From Streptomyces sp. MBT65 (GTDB taxonomy: Bacteria > Actinomycetota > Actinomycetes > Streptomycetales > Streptomycetaceae): 59,106 nucleotides of DNA. A program made the position numbers and the translations under genes. The notes below the pieces were generated by a model, which was given only the letters and a program-made list of their open reading frames with translations, was not told the origin of the DNA and made no database searches. Position 1 is the stretch's first letter. Each line of letters begins with the position of its first letter. Below are positions 15,067 to 23,507 of this stretch, one piece after another. Where the stretch lies: positions 1 to 59,106 of the forward strand of contig NZ_JAENRY010000013.1 in the NCBI RefSeq assembly GCF_016612545.1. The letters run 5' to 3'.

Positions 15067-16140
15067 ATGTTCCGCCATGCTCTGACCGTGAGCGGCGTCG
15101 TGGCCTGCACGGTCACCACGCTGCTCGCCTGTACGGCCTCGGTCCCGGCCGGCGACTCCACGTCCGCCACCTCGGGCGTCCAACTCCAGACCTGGCTCTA
15201 CCCCGGGTCCACCGGCGACTCCACCTGCACCGCCAAGAGCGAGTACGCCGACAACAGGGTGAGGACCGGCGCCCTCAACCCCGAGTACTGGTCGGTGGGC
15301 AGCAACGGCGCGGTCACTCTGGAGACCACCGCGAACGGCACCTGCAACACCTACAGCGCGGCCAACGTCGCCGACCTCAAGGCGCACTCCGCGTACCAGT
15401 ACCCGACGCTCTCCGGCATGACCACCGCCGACGTCCACGCCCTGGTCAGCACCAACGCCAAGCGGACGGCGGCCGTCACCAAGGTCACCTCCCTGGTCGG
15501 CGACGCCGGGCTCAGCGGTGTCGACGTCGACCTGGAGGACTACTGGTCCTGGAGCACCGCCGACTTCACCAACTACAGGACGTTCCTGGGGCAGTTGGCG
15601 ACCGCGCTACACGCGAAGGGCAAGCGCCTCCAGGTCGACGCTCCCGCGATGACGGAGGACGCCTCGTTCTACGACTACGCGGCCGTGGCCGCCACCGGTG
15701 TCGACGACGTGGTGATCATGGCGTACGACGAGGAGTTCGACACCGCGTCCGGCGCCCGCTGCCTGCCCATCAGCCCCTACGCCTGGCTGAAGAAGGTCAC
15801 CCAGTACGCGCAGAGCAAGATCCCCGACCCGAGCCGTCTGATCATCGGCGTGCCCTCCTACGGCTACAGCGCGCCCGACCCGTGCGACCTCGACTCGGTG
15901 ACGGGCAACATCCAGTTCAGCGACATGAAGAAGAGCCCCGGCTTCTCCAGCGACCCGGCGACCGTGGAGAGCCGCCGGGACGCCTCCTCCGGCGAGATCC
16001 GCTGGACCTCCGGCGGTGTCCTCTACGACTACGTCGACAGCGTCTCCATGGACCGCAAGCTCGCGGTCCTGAAGGGCCTCGGCGTCACCAAGGTCTCGGT
16101 GTGGTCGCTGGGCGGCGGGAACCCCTGGTTCTCCAACTGA
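15067..16140 (+). CDS. GH18 chitinase-like lipoprotein
   Basis: This 357-aa protein has a lipoprotein signal with lipobox LLAC (C22) and a GH18 TIM barrel (about 38-355). The catalytic segment reads SGVDVDLE (150-157). E157 is the proton donor, with D155 and D153 conserved, but the first Asp of the usual DxxDxDxE motif is Ser150. The second GH18 motif, MAYD, is at 218-221. GH18 enzymes cleave chitin or GlcNAc-containing glycans, and lipid anchoring would place this one on the outer membrane face. The ATG at 15067 follows AAAGGA. The gene has a tandem-repeat leader and ends in a hairpin shared with the convergent amidohydrolase gene. Confidence 0.85.
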   Translation: MFRHALTVSGVVACTVTTLLACTASVPAGDSTSATSGVQLQTWLYPGSTGDSTCTAKSEYADNRVRTGALNPEYWSVGSNGAVTLETTANGTCNTYSAANVADLKAHSAYQYPTLSGMTTADVHALVSTNAKRTAAVTKVTSLVGDAGLSGVDVDLEDYWSWSTADFTNYRTFLGQLATALHAKGKRLQVDAPAMTEDASFYDYAAVAATGVDDVVIMAYDEEFDTASGARCLPISPYAWLKKVTQYAQSKIPDPSRLIIGVPSYGYSAPDPCDLDSVTGNIQFSDMKKSPGFSSDPATVESRRDASSGEIRWTSGGVLYDYVDSVSMDRKLAVLKGLGVTKVSVWSLGGGNPWFSN

Positions 16141-16154
16141 CCTGAACACGGCGA

Positions 16155-16189
16155 CGGGGCGTTCCCGGACCGGGCCCGCGAGCGCCCCG
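16155..16189. terminator. bidirectional hairpin between GH18 and amidohydrolase genes
   Basis: CGGGGCG (16155-16161) pairs with CGCCCCG (16183-16189), with a further CCCGG/CCGGG dyad inside. The structure lies in the 57-base gap between two convergent genes, so it can terminate both. Confidence 0.5.
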
Positions 16190-16197
16190 AACTCCCC

Positions 16198-17574
16198 TCA
16201 GGCGACCGGGGTGTTGAGGACGTGATCGCGGGACGCCCCGACCTCGGCGCGCAGGGCGGGCAGGTCCACGTCGAGCACGTGACCGTCCCACTTGCGGGGC
16301 TGCCCGTCCACGAACACGGCGGTGATGTTGCGGGCGTCGGTGCCCGACACCAGGGTGCCGATCGGGTCGTTGAGCGGCATGTTGTTGAGGTCCTCGGCCT
16401 GGACGACCAGCAGGTCGGCCTTCTTGCCGGGGGTGAGCGAACCGGTGACGTCACCGAGGCCGCTGGTCCGGGCGCCCTGGAGGGTGGCGAAGTCGAGGAC
16501 GTCGTGCGTGGTGATGCGGGAGAGCTCCCCGCCGGTGCCGTGGGCGGCGTTGACCGCGCGCATCCGCTGGATCGCGAGCAGCGCCCGCATCTGGGTGAAC
16601 AGGTCGCTGGCGAGGGCGACTTCGACATCGATGCTCAGTCCGGGGCGGATGCCGACGGCGAGGGCCTCGTCCACCGCGGGGATCGCCGTCTCCAGGCCGA
16701 TCTGCGCGTCCGAGGTGGGGGCCAGCGCGACCGTCGTACCGGACTCCCCCATCGCCTTCCACGCCTCGGGGGTCAGACCCGTGGCATGGATCAGGGAGAC
16801 GTCGGGGCCGAGGATGCCGTGCTCGGCCCAGGACAGTACGGCCTTCGACCCGGAGGCGCCGAAGACCGCGTCGACGCTCACACCGACGCCCAAGTCCATT
16901 GCGGTGCGGGCGAGTTCGGGGCCGTAGGCGAGGGTGGGTCCGGCGATCTCGTCGGTGGCCAGGGTCGCCAGGCGCAGGGTGAGGAGCTGGTCGTCGCTGC
17001 TGAACCAGCGGTCCTTGAGGCGGTTCAGGTCGGCCGGCCACTGGCGGTCCCAGTCGCCGAAGTGCGGGCCCATGGAGGCGTGGACTCCCCGGATGCCGGT
17101 GTCCCGGAGCGCTTCGATCGCCGCGTCGGAGTGTTCGCGGGTCCGGGAGTTGTGCGAGAAGTCGAGCATGGTGGTGATGCCGCTGTCGAGCGCGGTGAGC
17201 GCCGCGAGTCGGGTGCCGATGTACATGTCCTCGGGCCGGTAGACGGTGGCGTATCCGGCGAGGGTGGTCATCACATAGCCGCCGAGGTCGTCGACGTCGG
17301 GCATGATCCGGCGCAACTGCGCCTCCCAGGCGTGCCGGTGGGTGTCCACGAGACCGGGCGCCAGGATCGTGCCGGACGCGTCGACGACCACCGCGCCGTC
17401 CGCCGCCAGGTCCGGCCCGATCGCGGCGATGCGGTCGCCCTCGACGAGCAAGTCGCCCTGGAGGGTGCCCAGTTCGGGGTCCATCGTGACGATGGTGGCG
17501 CCGGTGAAGAGGATGCGCCTGGCGGGGTCGGCGGACTGGCGGCGGAGCTGGGCGAGAGTGTCGTGGGTGTTCAT
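16198..17574 (-). CDS. cytosine deaminase/8-oxoguanine deaminase-like amidohydrolase
   Basis: This 458-aa protein belongs to the metal-dependent amidohydrolase superfamily (SsnA/AtzA/8-oxoguanine deaminase branch). It has a beta-sandwich N-terminus and a TIM barrel with the HxH metal motif H79-x-H81. Further metal-ligand candidates are HASMGPH and the IHATG region, and the C-terminus contains the usual GKKADLLVV strand. Such enzymes deaminate or dechlorinate purines, pyrimidines or triazines. The ATG at 17574 is preceded by GAAAGG. The gene lies downstream of a broken antiporter gene in the same direction. The substrate cannot be told from sequence. Confidence 0.82.
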   Translation of the reverse strand: MNTHDTLAQLRRQSADPARRILFTGATIVTMDPELGTLQGDLLVEGDRIAAIGPDLAADGAVVVDASGTILAPGLVDTHRHAWEAQLRRIMPDVDDLGGYVMTTLAGYATVYRPEDMYIGTRLAALTALDSGITTMLDFSHNSRTREHSDAAIEALRDTGIRGVHASMGPHFGDWDRQWPADLNRLKDRWFSSDDQLLTLRLATLATDEIAGPTLAYGPELARTAMDLGVGVSVDAVFGASGSKAVLSWAEHGILGPDVSLIHATGLTPEAWKAMGESGTTVALAPTSDAQIGLETAIPAVDEALAVGIRPGLSIDVEVALASDLFTQMRALLAIQRMRAVNAAHGTGGELSRITTHDVLDFATLQGARTSGLGDVTGSLTPGKKADLLVVQAEDLNNMPLNDPIGTLVSGTDARNITAVFVDGQPRKWDGHVLDVDLPALRAEVGASRDHVLNTPVA

Positions 17575-17637
17575 GAAAAGGGCCTTTCAAGTGGGTTGAG
17601 AAGGTGCCAAGTTGGCTTCGCGTGCGGGATGTGGGGT

Positions 17638-17672
17638 TCAGGGCCTGCCCAAGCTGACTCAGGGCCTGCCCA
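17638..17672 (-). repeat. short direct repeat at the antiporter 3' end
   Basis: TCAGGGCCTGCCCA occurs at 17638-17651 and again at 17659-17672, a period of 21 bases. The right copy contains the antiporter stop codon; the left copy repeats the last codons and stop just outside the gene. Confidence 0.6.
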
Positions 17673-19196
17673 GGCGGACTTCCTCCCCGTCGAGGACCTC
17701 CTTCACGGACCGCAGGACGATGTCGTCGATACGGCCGCTGTCGCGCAGGGCGGTGAGGGTGTCTCGTTTGACCTGGAGCAGGGCGAGTCGGAGGCTGCGG
17801 ACGCTCTCGCGGCGGTGCGCGGAGCCGGGCGCGGGGGCCGTGCGGTCCTCGATGTCCTGGACCATGCGCGCGGTGTCCTCCTCGGGCACCCCGAACCGCT
17901 CGGCCAGTTCCGGCAGGGCGTCGAGCGCGGCGCTGCTCAACCGGCAGCGGGCGAGGGTGAGTTCGGCGCTCTTGTCCTCGTCGGCCGGGAAGCGGGCCCG
18001 GCGGACCACGGTCGGCAAGGTGGGGCCCAGCAGGGTGAGGGTGACGACGATGACCACCGCGGTGAGGAACACGACGGCGTCGCGCTGCTCGACCACCCGC
18101 CCCTCGGCGGTCGTCGCGGGTACGGTCAGCGCGGCGGCCGGCGAGATCGCGCCGCGCATCCCCGCCCAGGCCGGCGGCAGCCGCTGCGGAGCGGTGATCC
18201 GGCGGTCCCGCTGCTGGGGGCGCCGGTCCAGGAGCCGTACGAGACAGGGCATCGAGTAGAACCAGAGCAGCCGGGTGCCGAGTACCGCGACACTCACGGC
18301 GAGGGCGGCGACCGTCGCTCGCAGGAGCGACACGGACGTCAACGCCCATACTGCGGAGGGGAGTTGCATGCCGACGAGGACGAACAGGGCGCCGTTGAGC
18401 ACATAGCCGGCCACCTCCCAGACGGCGACGGCCTGGATCCGGGCCTCGGAGCCGATGACACGCGGCCCGAACCAGGCGGACACCAGACCGCACACGACGA
18501 CCGCCAACACCGGAGACATGCAGGAGTTCGGCGGGGAGGTAGGCGAGGAAGGGCGTCGCCACGCTCAGCACGCTGTGCAGCAGTGGCTCCGGCAGTCGGC
18601 GCCTCACCGGGATCAGCAGCAGGGGCGACCGCGGCCCCGATCGCGATGCCGTCGGCGTACGCCGCGACGAAGGCCAGTGCCGTGCCGGACCAGGAGAAGG
18701 GGTTCTCGTCGGTGACGACGTCGACGGTCACGGCCAGCAGGACCAGCGCGGTGCCGTCGTTGAGGAGGCTCTCGGTTCGCAGCACGGTGAGGATGCGGCG
18801 CGGCATGGCCTTGGCGACGGCCGTCGCGTCCGTCGGGGCGAGAACGGCACCGAGGACGAAGGCGATCGGCCAGCCGTAGCCCAGCGCGTGGGCCACGACG
18901 GCGACCGCGACGGCGGTGGCGAGGACAAGACCGGTGGACTGGAGCGCGATGCTGCGGACGTTGTCGCGGATCTCCCGCACCGAGGAGGTGAGCGCCTCCC
19001 AGTACAGCAGCGCGGACAGGAAGAGGAACAGGACGACGTCCGGGGACAGGGCGAACGACGAGAAGGACGGCGTCAGCCCCACGAGGGTGCCCGCGGCGAG
19101 CAGCAGCAGCGGCTCGCTCAGACCCGTGCGCCGCGACAGCCGGCCCATCAGCAGGACGGCGGCCGCTACGACGACGATCAGTTCCAGGCTGTCCAT
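17659..19196 (-). pseudogene. Na+/H+ antiporter (NhaP-type), broken by two frameshifts
   Basis: Read from 19196 this is a CPA1/NhaP-type sodium/proton antiporter with multiple membrane helices and the APTDATAV ion-binding motif, followed by a cytoplasmic tail. The reading frame changes near 18622-18628, at a run of four G/C, and again near 18508-18516. The three pieces join into one continuous antiporter: the N-terminus to GIAIGAAV, then LLLIPVRRRLPEPLLHS, then LAVVVCGLV to the end at 17659. Each change is equivalent to one extra base in the gene's direction. Either the gene is dead or the sequence has indel errors. An intact product would be about 510 residues and would exchange Na+ for H+ across the membrane. 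Confidence 0.85.
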
Positions 19197-19208
19197 GGCC
19201 GTACCGGG

Positions 19209-19457
19209 TTACGCGCGGTACAGGACGAGGTGCTCGTGATGGAGCACGCCGTCGCGGACGTCACCGGTGGCGGTGAAGCCGGTGTCGTCGATGTAGTCGA
19301 TGTGGTTGCCGGTGACGGTGTAGCTGCCGGTGTAGGCGCTCCGCCGGTTGCCGCGAGCCTCGTCGTAGCGGCCGTCGGGCAGGAGTTCCTGCCGGATGTG
19401 GCCGTCGGCGGTGACCCACATGCCGACGAAGGGGTGCGGTGTCGCGTTCGTGTTCAT
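19209..19457 (-). CDS. Atu4866-like small protein
   Basis: This 82-aa protein is clearly related to the C-terminal part of the gene at 12278-12649. It shares QEL-x2-DGRYDE-xRG, AYxGxY, HIDYIDDTGF and LHH. I chose the ATG at 19457 because it gives the compact family length; the in-frame upstream start at 19520 runs into a poorly conserved region. The gene lies between the broken antiporter and the MFS remnant, in the same direction. Its function is unknown. The regular alternation of polar and aromatic residues suggests a small beta-barrel that might bind a ligand. Confidence 0.75.
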   Translation of the reverse strand: MNTNATPHPFVGMWVTADGHIRQELLPDGRYDEARGNRRSAYTGSYTVTGNHIDYIDDTGFTATGDVRDGVLHHEHLVLYRA

Positions 19458-19526
19458 GGCTCCACCGTCGCGGTCCCGCACGGGGGTAACCAGGCCACGC
19501 CTCTCCTGGGTGTCCGGCACCCACCC

Positions 19527-20016
19527 TCAGTGGACCGGTCCTACGACGGAGGCGTCGAAGGCGTGGGTCACCTCGGCGCTCGTGCCGGGCAGGAGCAGGG
19601 CGCGGGCCTTGTCCTCGAAGCCGCGATCGGTGGTGGTGAGGCGGTGGTGGTGCTGGGCGAGGTGCTCGGCCCAGGAGCCGACGAGGTAGTTCTCGATGAA
19701 CCGGCCGGGTTCGTTGCCGTCCTGGTAGAGACCCCAGGTCAGCGCGCCGGTCCGGCGCCGGGAGCGGGCGACGTTGTCCATAGCGTCGATGAACTCGGCG
19801 CTGTCGTCCGGGGCGACGCGCTAGACGACCGAGACCAGCACCGGGCTGTCGGAGGGGCCGGGCACGAACACCAGGGGCGGGGTGGGCCAGTGGTCGGAGA
19901 GCGTGGGATCGATGCCTTCCATGCCGTAGAGGCGCCATCGGTGGAGGCTGAGCGCGCTCAGGAGCATGACGGCGGTGCCGATGAGGAGGGCGGTGGTCAG
20001 GCCCAGCCATGTTGGT
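19527..20016 (-). pseudogene. C-terminal remnant of an MFS exporter with an in-frame stop
   Basis: The remnant begins abruptly at about 20016 with a last transmembrane helix (around WLGLTTALLIG). It continues into the cytoplasmic tail typical of MFS_3/EntS-like exporters, with motifs RRRTGAL-WGLYQD and GSWAEHL. An in-frame TAG at 19821-19823 interrupts the tail where relatives usually have Tyr. All N-terminal helices are missing. The upstream edge joins directly to a truncated amidohydrolase in another frame, so the gene was cut by a deletion. No transport function is expected. Confidence 0.78.
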
Positions 20017-20710
20017 CCTCGGGAGCGAGGATCGGGCCCTTGGCGAGCGTGGAGTAGAGCAGCCCGGCGGCGGGCGCGGCGAGCAGCACACCGGTGGGGT
20101 TGCCCGCGAAGTCGCGGACGATCTCGCCGCCGGGCGGGTTCGGCGAGTCCCGCGTGAAGCCGACGGCCTCCAGCGCGGCCCGGTTGAGGATCGCCGACTG
20201 GTACAAGTGCAGGACGAACACGGGGGTGTCGGGGGCGGCGGCGTTCAACTCGGAGACGGTCGGCAGCCGCTTCTCCGCGAACTGCTCCCCGGTCCAGCCC
20301 CCAACTACCCGCACCCACTGCCCCGTTGGTGTCCGCTCGGCCTGCTCCCGCAGCATCCGCAGCGCGGTGCGCAACGACCGTACTCCGTCCCAGCGCAGCT
20401 CCAGCAGATAGTTCAACCCGCCCCGGATGACGTGCAGATGGGAGTCGTTGAGCCCGGGGATCACCCGTCGGCCGAGCGCGTCCACGACCCGGGTGGCCGG
20501 GCCGATGTGCGGGGCGACTGTCGCGTCATCTCCTACTGCGCTGAAGACGCCATCGGTGATGGCGACGGCGGACGCCGCCGGGCGGGCCGGGTCACCGGTG
20601 TGGATGCGGGCGTTGCGGACGACGAGTTGGGCCGGGTGTTCGACTCCGTCGTGGGGGCGTAGGCCGGCCACGGGCATGGTGCTGCCCTCGGGCGCGGTGC
20701 TGCTGGTCAC
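20009..20710 (-). pseudogene. truncated YtcJ-like amidohydrolase (N-terminal third)
   Basis: About 230 residues match the N-terminal part of amidohydrolase-family 3 (YtcJ-like) enzymes, which are normally around 550-620 residues. The HxH metal motif in NDSHLHV and the start of the barrel are intact. The sequence breaks off after LAKGPILAPEDQ, where it runs into the MFS remnant and a stop four codons later. The C-terminal metal and catalytic residues are lost. The gene is divergent from the LysR gene, and the dyad in the shared promoter suggests it was once LysR-controlled. Confidence 0.8.
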
Positions 20711-20772
20711 GTCGGCTCCTGAGGTCGGTCGGCTGGTGGCGTTTCGACGCTAGGTTTGCGACGATGGATCGG

Positions 20773-20786
20773 TCCAACACATGGAT
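20773..20786. promoter_or_regulatory. LysR dyad, left copy
   Basis: TCCAACACATGGAT contains TCCA-N5-TGGA. It lies between the truncated amidohydrolase and the LysR gene. Its reverse complement recurs with one change at 21833-21846. Confidence 0.6.
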
Positions 20787-20821
20787 CTGGATGTATCGAT
20801 CGCCAAAAGAGCTGAATCTAC

Positions 20822-20848
20822 TGGATCGATTGGATCGGCTGGATGGGC
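20822..20848 (+). repeat. three 9-bp tandem units in the LysR leader
   Basis: TGGATCGAT, TGGATCGGC and TGGATGGGC follow one another without gaps, 22 bases before the LysR start codon. Confidence 0.7.
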
Positions 20849-20870
20849 TGAACCAAGGGACGGGCGCGGC

Positions 20871-21815
20871 ATGGACCTGAGGCATCTGAAGTACTTCCTC
20901 GCCGTCGCCGAGACCCGTAACTTCACCCAGGCGGCGGCCAGTTGCTATGTCGCCCAGTCCGCGCTGAGCCAGCAGATCGCCCGGCTGGAGAAGGACGTCG
21001 GCGCCCAGCTCTTCAGCCGCACCAGCCGTTCCGTACGGCTGACGGCCGCCGGGGAACTCCTCGAACCGCTGGCCCGCCGCATACTCGCCGACGTCGACAA
21101 CGCCCGGGCGGCGCTCGACGCCCTGTCCGGACTGCGGCGCGGGCGGCTGCGGCTCGGCCTGGTCCAGACGCGGGCCTCCTCCGTCGACCTGGTCGAGGTG
21201 ATGGCCGACTACCACGCCCGCTACCCGGGCATCGACTTCCATGTGACCAACGCGCCCAGCGCGGAGATGGCCGCGTCGGTCCTGGCCGGGGATCTCGACA
21301 TCGCGGTCGTCGGCCTCGGTCCGCGCCAAGTCCCGGACGGGCTGGACCACTTGGTGCTGGCCGTCGATCCGCTGGTGCTGATCGTGCCCGCCGGTCACGC
21401 CCTGGCCGACCACGACACCGTCGACCTCGCCGATCTGCCGGAGAGCCACCAGCTCATCCAGTTCACGCAGGGCAGCGGGCTGCGCCGCCAGGTGGAGGCC
21501 GCCTTCGCCCGCGCCGGGGTGGAACCCGGCCAGCACTTCCAGGTCGGCCAGATCCACGACATGATCCGGCTGGCCGCGCGGGGCATCGGCGTGACGGTCG
21601 TCCCCCGGTCGTCCGTGTTCGACGACTCCGTCGCGGACCCGGGTCCCCGCACCGCGCTGCCGTACGGGGCCCGCGCGCTGCGGATCGCGGACGAGGCGGC
21701 GGTGCACACCATCTGCGCGGTCCACGACAGCAAGCGGCTGGCGCCGGCTGCCGCCGCGTTCCTCGACGTGGTGGAGCGACACACGGTCCGGAACGGGAGC
21801 GATCGATCGGCATGA
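20871..21815 (+). CDS. LysR-family transcriptional regulator
   Basis: This 314-aa regulator has an N-terminal winged helix (1-60) with the typical FTQAAASCYVAQSALSQQI recognition region. An LTTR effector-binding domain follows (about 90-295). I chose the ATG at 20871 because MDLRHLKYF is the canonical LysR start; the upstream ATG at 20781 would include operator sequence. A TCCA-N5-TGGA dyad lies upstream (20773-20786), and its inverted near-copy lies downstream (21833-21846), in front of the DUF1275 gene. The regulator therefore probably acts on its own divergent promoter and on the DUF1275-MIP operon. One former target, the amidohydrolase, is truncated. Confidence 0.9.
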   Translation: MDLRHLKYFLAVAETRNFTQAAASCYVAQSALSQQIARLEKDVGAQLFSRTSRSVRLTAAGELLEPLARRILADVDNARAALDALSGLRRGRLRLGLVQTRASSVDLVEVMADYHARYPGIDFHVTNAPSAEMAASVLAGDLDIAVVGLGPRQVPDGLDHLVLAVDPLVLIVPAGHALADHDTVDLADLPESHQLIQFTQGSGLRRQVEAAFARAGVEPGQHFQVGQIHDMIRLAARGIGVTVVPRSSVFDDSVADPGPRTALPYGARALRIADEAAVHTICAVHDSKRLAPAAAAFLDVVERHTVRNGSDRSA

Positions 21816-21832
21816 CAGATCGCTGCGTCCGC

Positions 21833-21846
21833 ATCCATATGTTGGA
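21833..21846. promoter_or_regulatory. LysR dyad, right copy
   Basis: ATCCATATGTTGGA is the reverse complement of the left dyad with one mismatch in 14 and again holds TCCA-N5-TGGA. It lies 65 bases before the DUF1275 start codon. Confidence 0.6.
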
Positions 21847-21911
21847 CTGAACGCCTCCATGGGGCGAGGCTCGTCAACGAAGCCGGATCTCCAGCGAATG
21901 GGAGCAATGCC

Positions 21912-22649
21912 ATGCCTGCCGCACTGCACGACGCGTGGGCCACAGTCGTCCCCGACATGAAGGACCGGCACGGCCCGCTCCCTCCGCTCATGCTCGCGCT
22001 GACGGTGGTGACCGGGCTCGTGGACGCCTTCAGCTATCTCGTCCTGGGCCATGTCTTCGTCGCCAACATGACCGGCAACGTCGTCTTCTCCGGCTTCGCG
22101 ATCGCCGGCGCGGCGGGCTTCTCGCTGGCGGCCTCCCTCGCGGCACTGGCCGCGTTCGCGACGGGCGCCCTGCTCGGCGGACGGCTCGCGCACGGAGCCG
22201 GCGCCCACCGCGGCCGGGTCCTGCACCTGGCGCTGCTGCTGGAGACGACCCTGGTCCTGGCCGCGTACGTGGTCGCCCAGGTCACCGACACCGCGCACGT
22301 CGGCACGGCCGTCCAGTACACCCTGATCGCCCTCCTCGGCCTCGCGATGGGCGTGCAGAACGCCACCGCCCGTGCCCTGGCCGTGCCCGACCTGACGACG
22401 ACCGTGCTGACCCTCACCATCACCGGGGTCGCCGCGGACAGCCGCCTCGCGGGCGGCAAGGGCAGCAAGATCGGCCGCCGGGTGCTCTCGGCCGCGGCGA
22501 TGTTCGCGGGCGGTCTGGCCGGTGCCGTCGCGGTCGAGCACGGCGGCCGGGCGCTGCCCCTGCTGTTCGCCGCGCTGCTGCTGGTGGCGGCCTCCGGCAC
22601 CGCGTTCGTCCTGACCCGCTCCGACGCCTCGTGGACGAAGCCGCTGTGA
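21912..22649 (+). CDS. DUF1275 (YoaK-like) membrane protein
   Basis: This 245-aa integral membrane protein has about six hydrophobic segments from residue 26 onward. It carries the DUF1275 hallmarks TGLVDAFSYLVLGHVFVANMTGN-like (about 34-56) and MGVQNA (about 145-150). The family's biochemical role is unknown. The stop overlaps the following MIP-channel start as GTGA, so the two are probably translated together. A LysR-type dyad lies 65 bases upstream. Confidence 0.85.
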   Translation: MPAALHDAWATVVPDMKDRHGPLPPLMLALTVVTGLVDAFSYLVLGHVFVANMTGNVVFSGFAIAGAAGFSLAASLAALAAFATGALLGGRLAHGAGAHRGRVLHLALLLETTLVLAAYVVAQVTDTAHVGTAVQYTLIALLGLAMGVQNATARALAVPDLTTTVLTLTITGVAADSRLAGGKGSKIGRRVLSAAAMFAGGLAGAVAVEHGGRALPLLFAALLLVAASGTAFVLTRSDASWTKPL

Positions 22650-23416
22650 ACGGCACCCGCCGCACACTGCACTCCGCCCTCCTCGAACTCGCCCTGACCG
22701 CAGTGATGTTGTTCGTCGTGGCCACCACGGTCCGCTGGCTGCCGGGCACCGTCGACCCGGCGTCCGGCGGCTGGTGGAACACCCCGGAGGGCCGCCTGCT
22801 CGCGGTGGCCCCGCTCTCCGGCTACACGGTCACCGCCGTCATGCTCTCCCCCTGGGGCCGGGTGACCGGCGGCCACATCAACCCGGCGATCACCCTCGCG
22901 ATGTGGCGCTACGGCCGTACACCGGGCCGCGATGTCGCACCGTTCATCGCGGGTCAAGTGATCGGATCGCTGCTCGGCGTCGCGGCCGGACGCCTCGTCT
23001 GGGGGCCGGTGTTCGCCTCCCCTGCCGTGGACTTCGCCGTCATCCGCCCTGCTCCCGGCTGGAGTTGGGCCGCCGTCGCCGTGATCGAGACCGCCACGAT
23101 GTTCGTCATCGTCGCCGTCGCCGGAATCGGCGTCTCCAGCCGCAGGCTCGGCCCGTTCACTCCCTGGGCGGTCGGCACGATGATCGCCGCGCAGATCCTC
23201 GCGTTCGGCACCCTGTCCGGCGGAATCGCCAACCCCGCCCGGGAGTTCGGCCCGGCGGTGTTCTCCGGGAGTCCGACCCTCCTGCCGGTCTGTCTGCTCG
23301 CACCGGCGCTGGGCGCGCTCGCGGCGACGGTCGTGATCAACCGGCTCAACTCCCTTCTCCGCACGGCCACTTCGGTACCGGCCGCGAAGGAACCGGCGTC
23401 GGCTTCCCGGCCGTAG
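22646..23416 (+). CDS. MIP-family aquaporin/aquaglyceroporin
   Basis: This 256-aa channel has six predicted membrane helices and two NPA boxes, HINPA (78-82 region) and ANPAR (about 195-199), which form the selectivity pore. The family conducts water, glycerol or small neutral solutes. The GTG start at 22646 overlaps the DUF1275 stop; a GTG at 22631 is an alternative. Coupling to a DUF1275 gene under a LysR dyad suggests a shared, inducible transport role. Water versus glycerol selectivity cannot be assigned with certainty. Confidence 0.85.
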   Translation: MNGTRRTLHSALLELALTAVMLFVVATTVRWLPGTVDPASGGWWNTPEGRLLAVAPLSGYTVTAVMLSPWGRVTGGHINPAITLAMWRYGRTPGRDVAPFIAGQVIGSLLGVAAGRLVWGPVFASPAVDFAVIRPAPGWSWAAVAVIETATMFVIVAVAGIGVSSRRLGPFTPWAVGTMIAAQILAFGTLSGGIANPAREFGPAVFSGSPTLLPVCLLAPALGALAATVVINRLNSLLRTATSVPAAKEPASASRP

Positions 23417-23507
23417 CCGAAGCTCCCGCCGCGCTCTTCCCCGGGGGCGGCCGCACGGCCACAATGGACGCCCGGTGTCGGCGCGTTCGCGCCCTGGGAG
23501 GTCCCGT

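Noticed and set aside
16222..18879. 885-codon open frame on the plus strand
   Set aside because: Antisense to the amidohydrolase and antiporter; no domain and a shadow-like composition.
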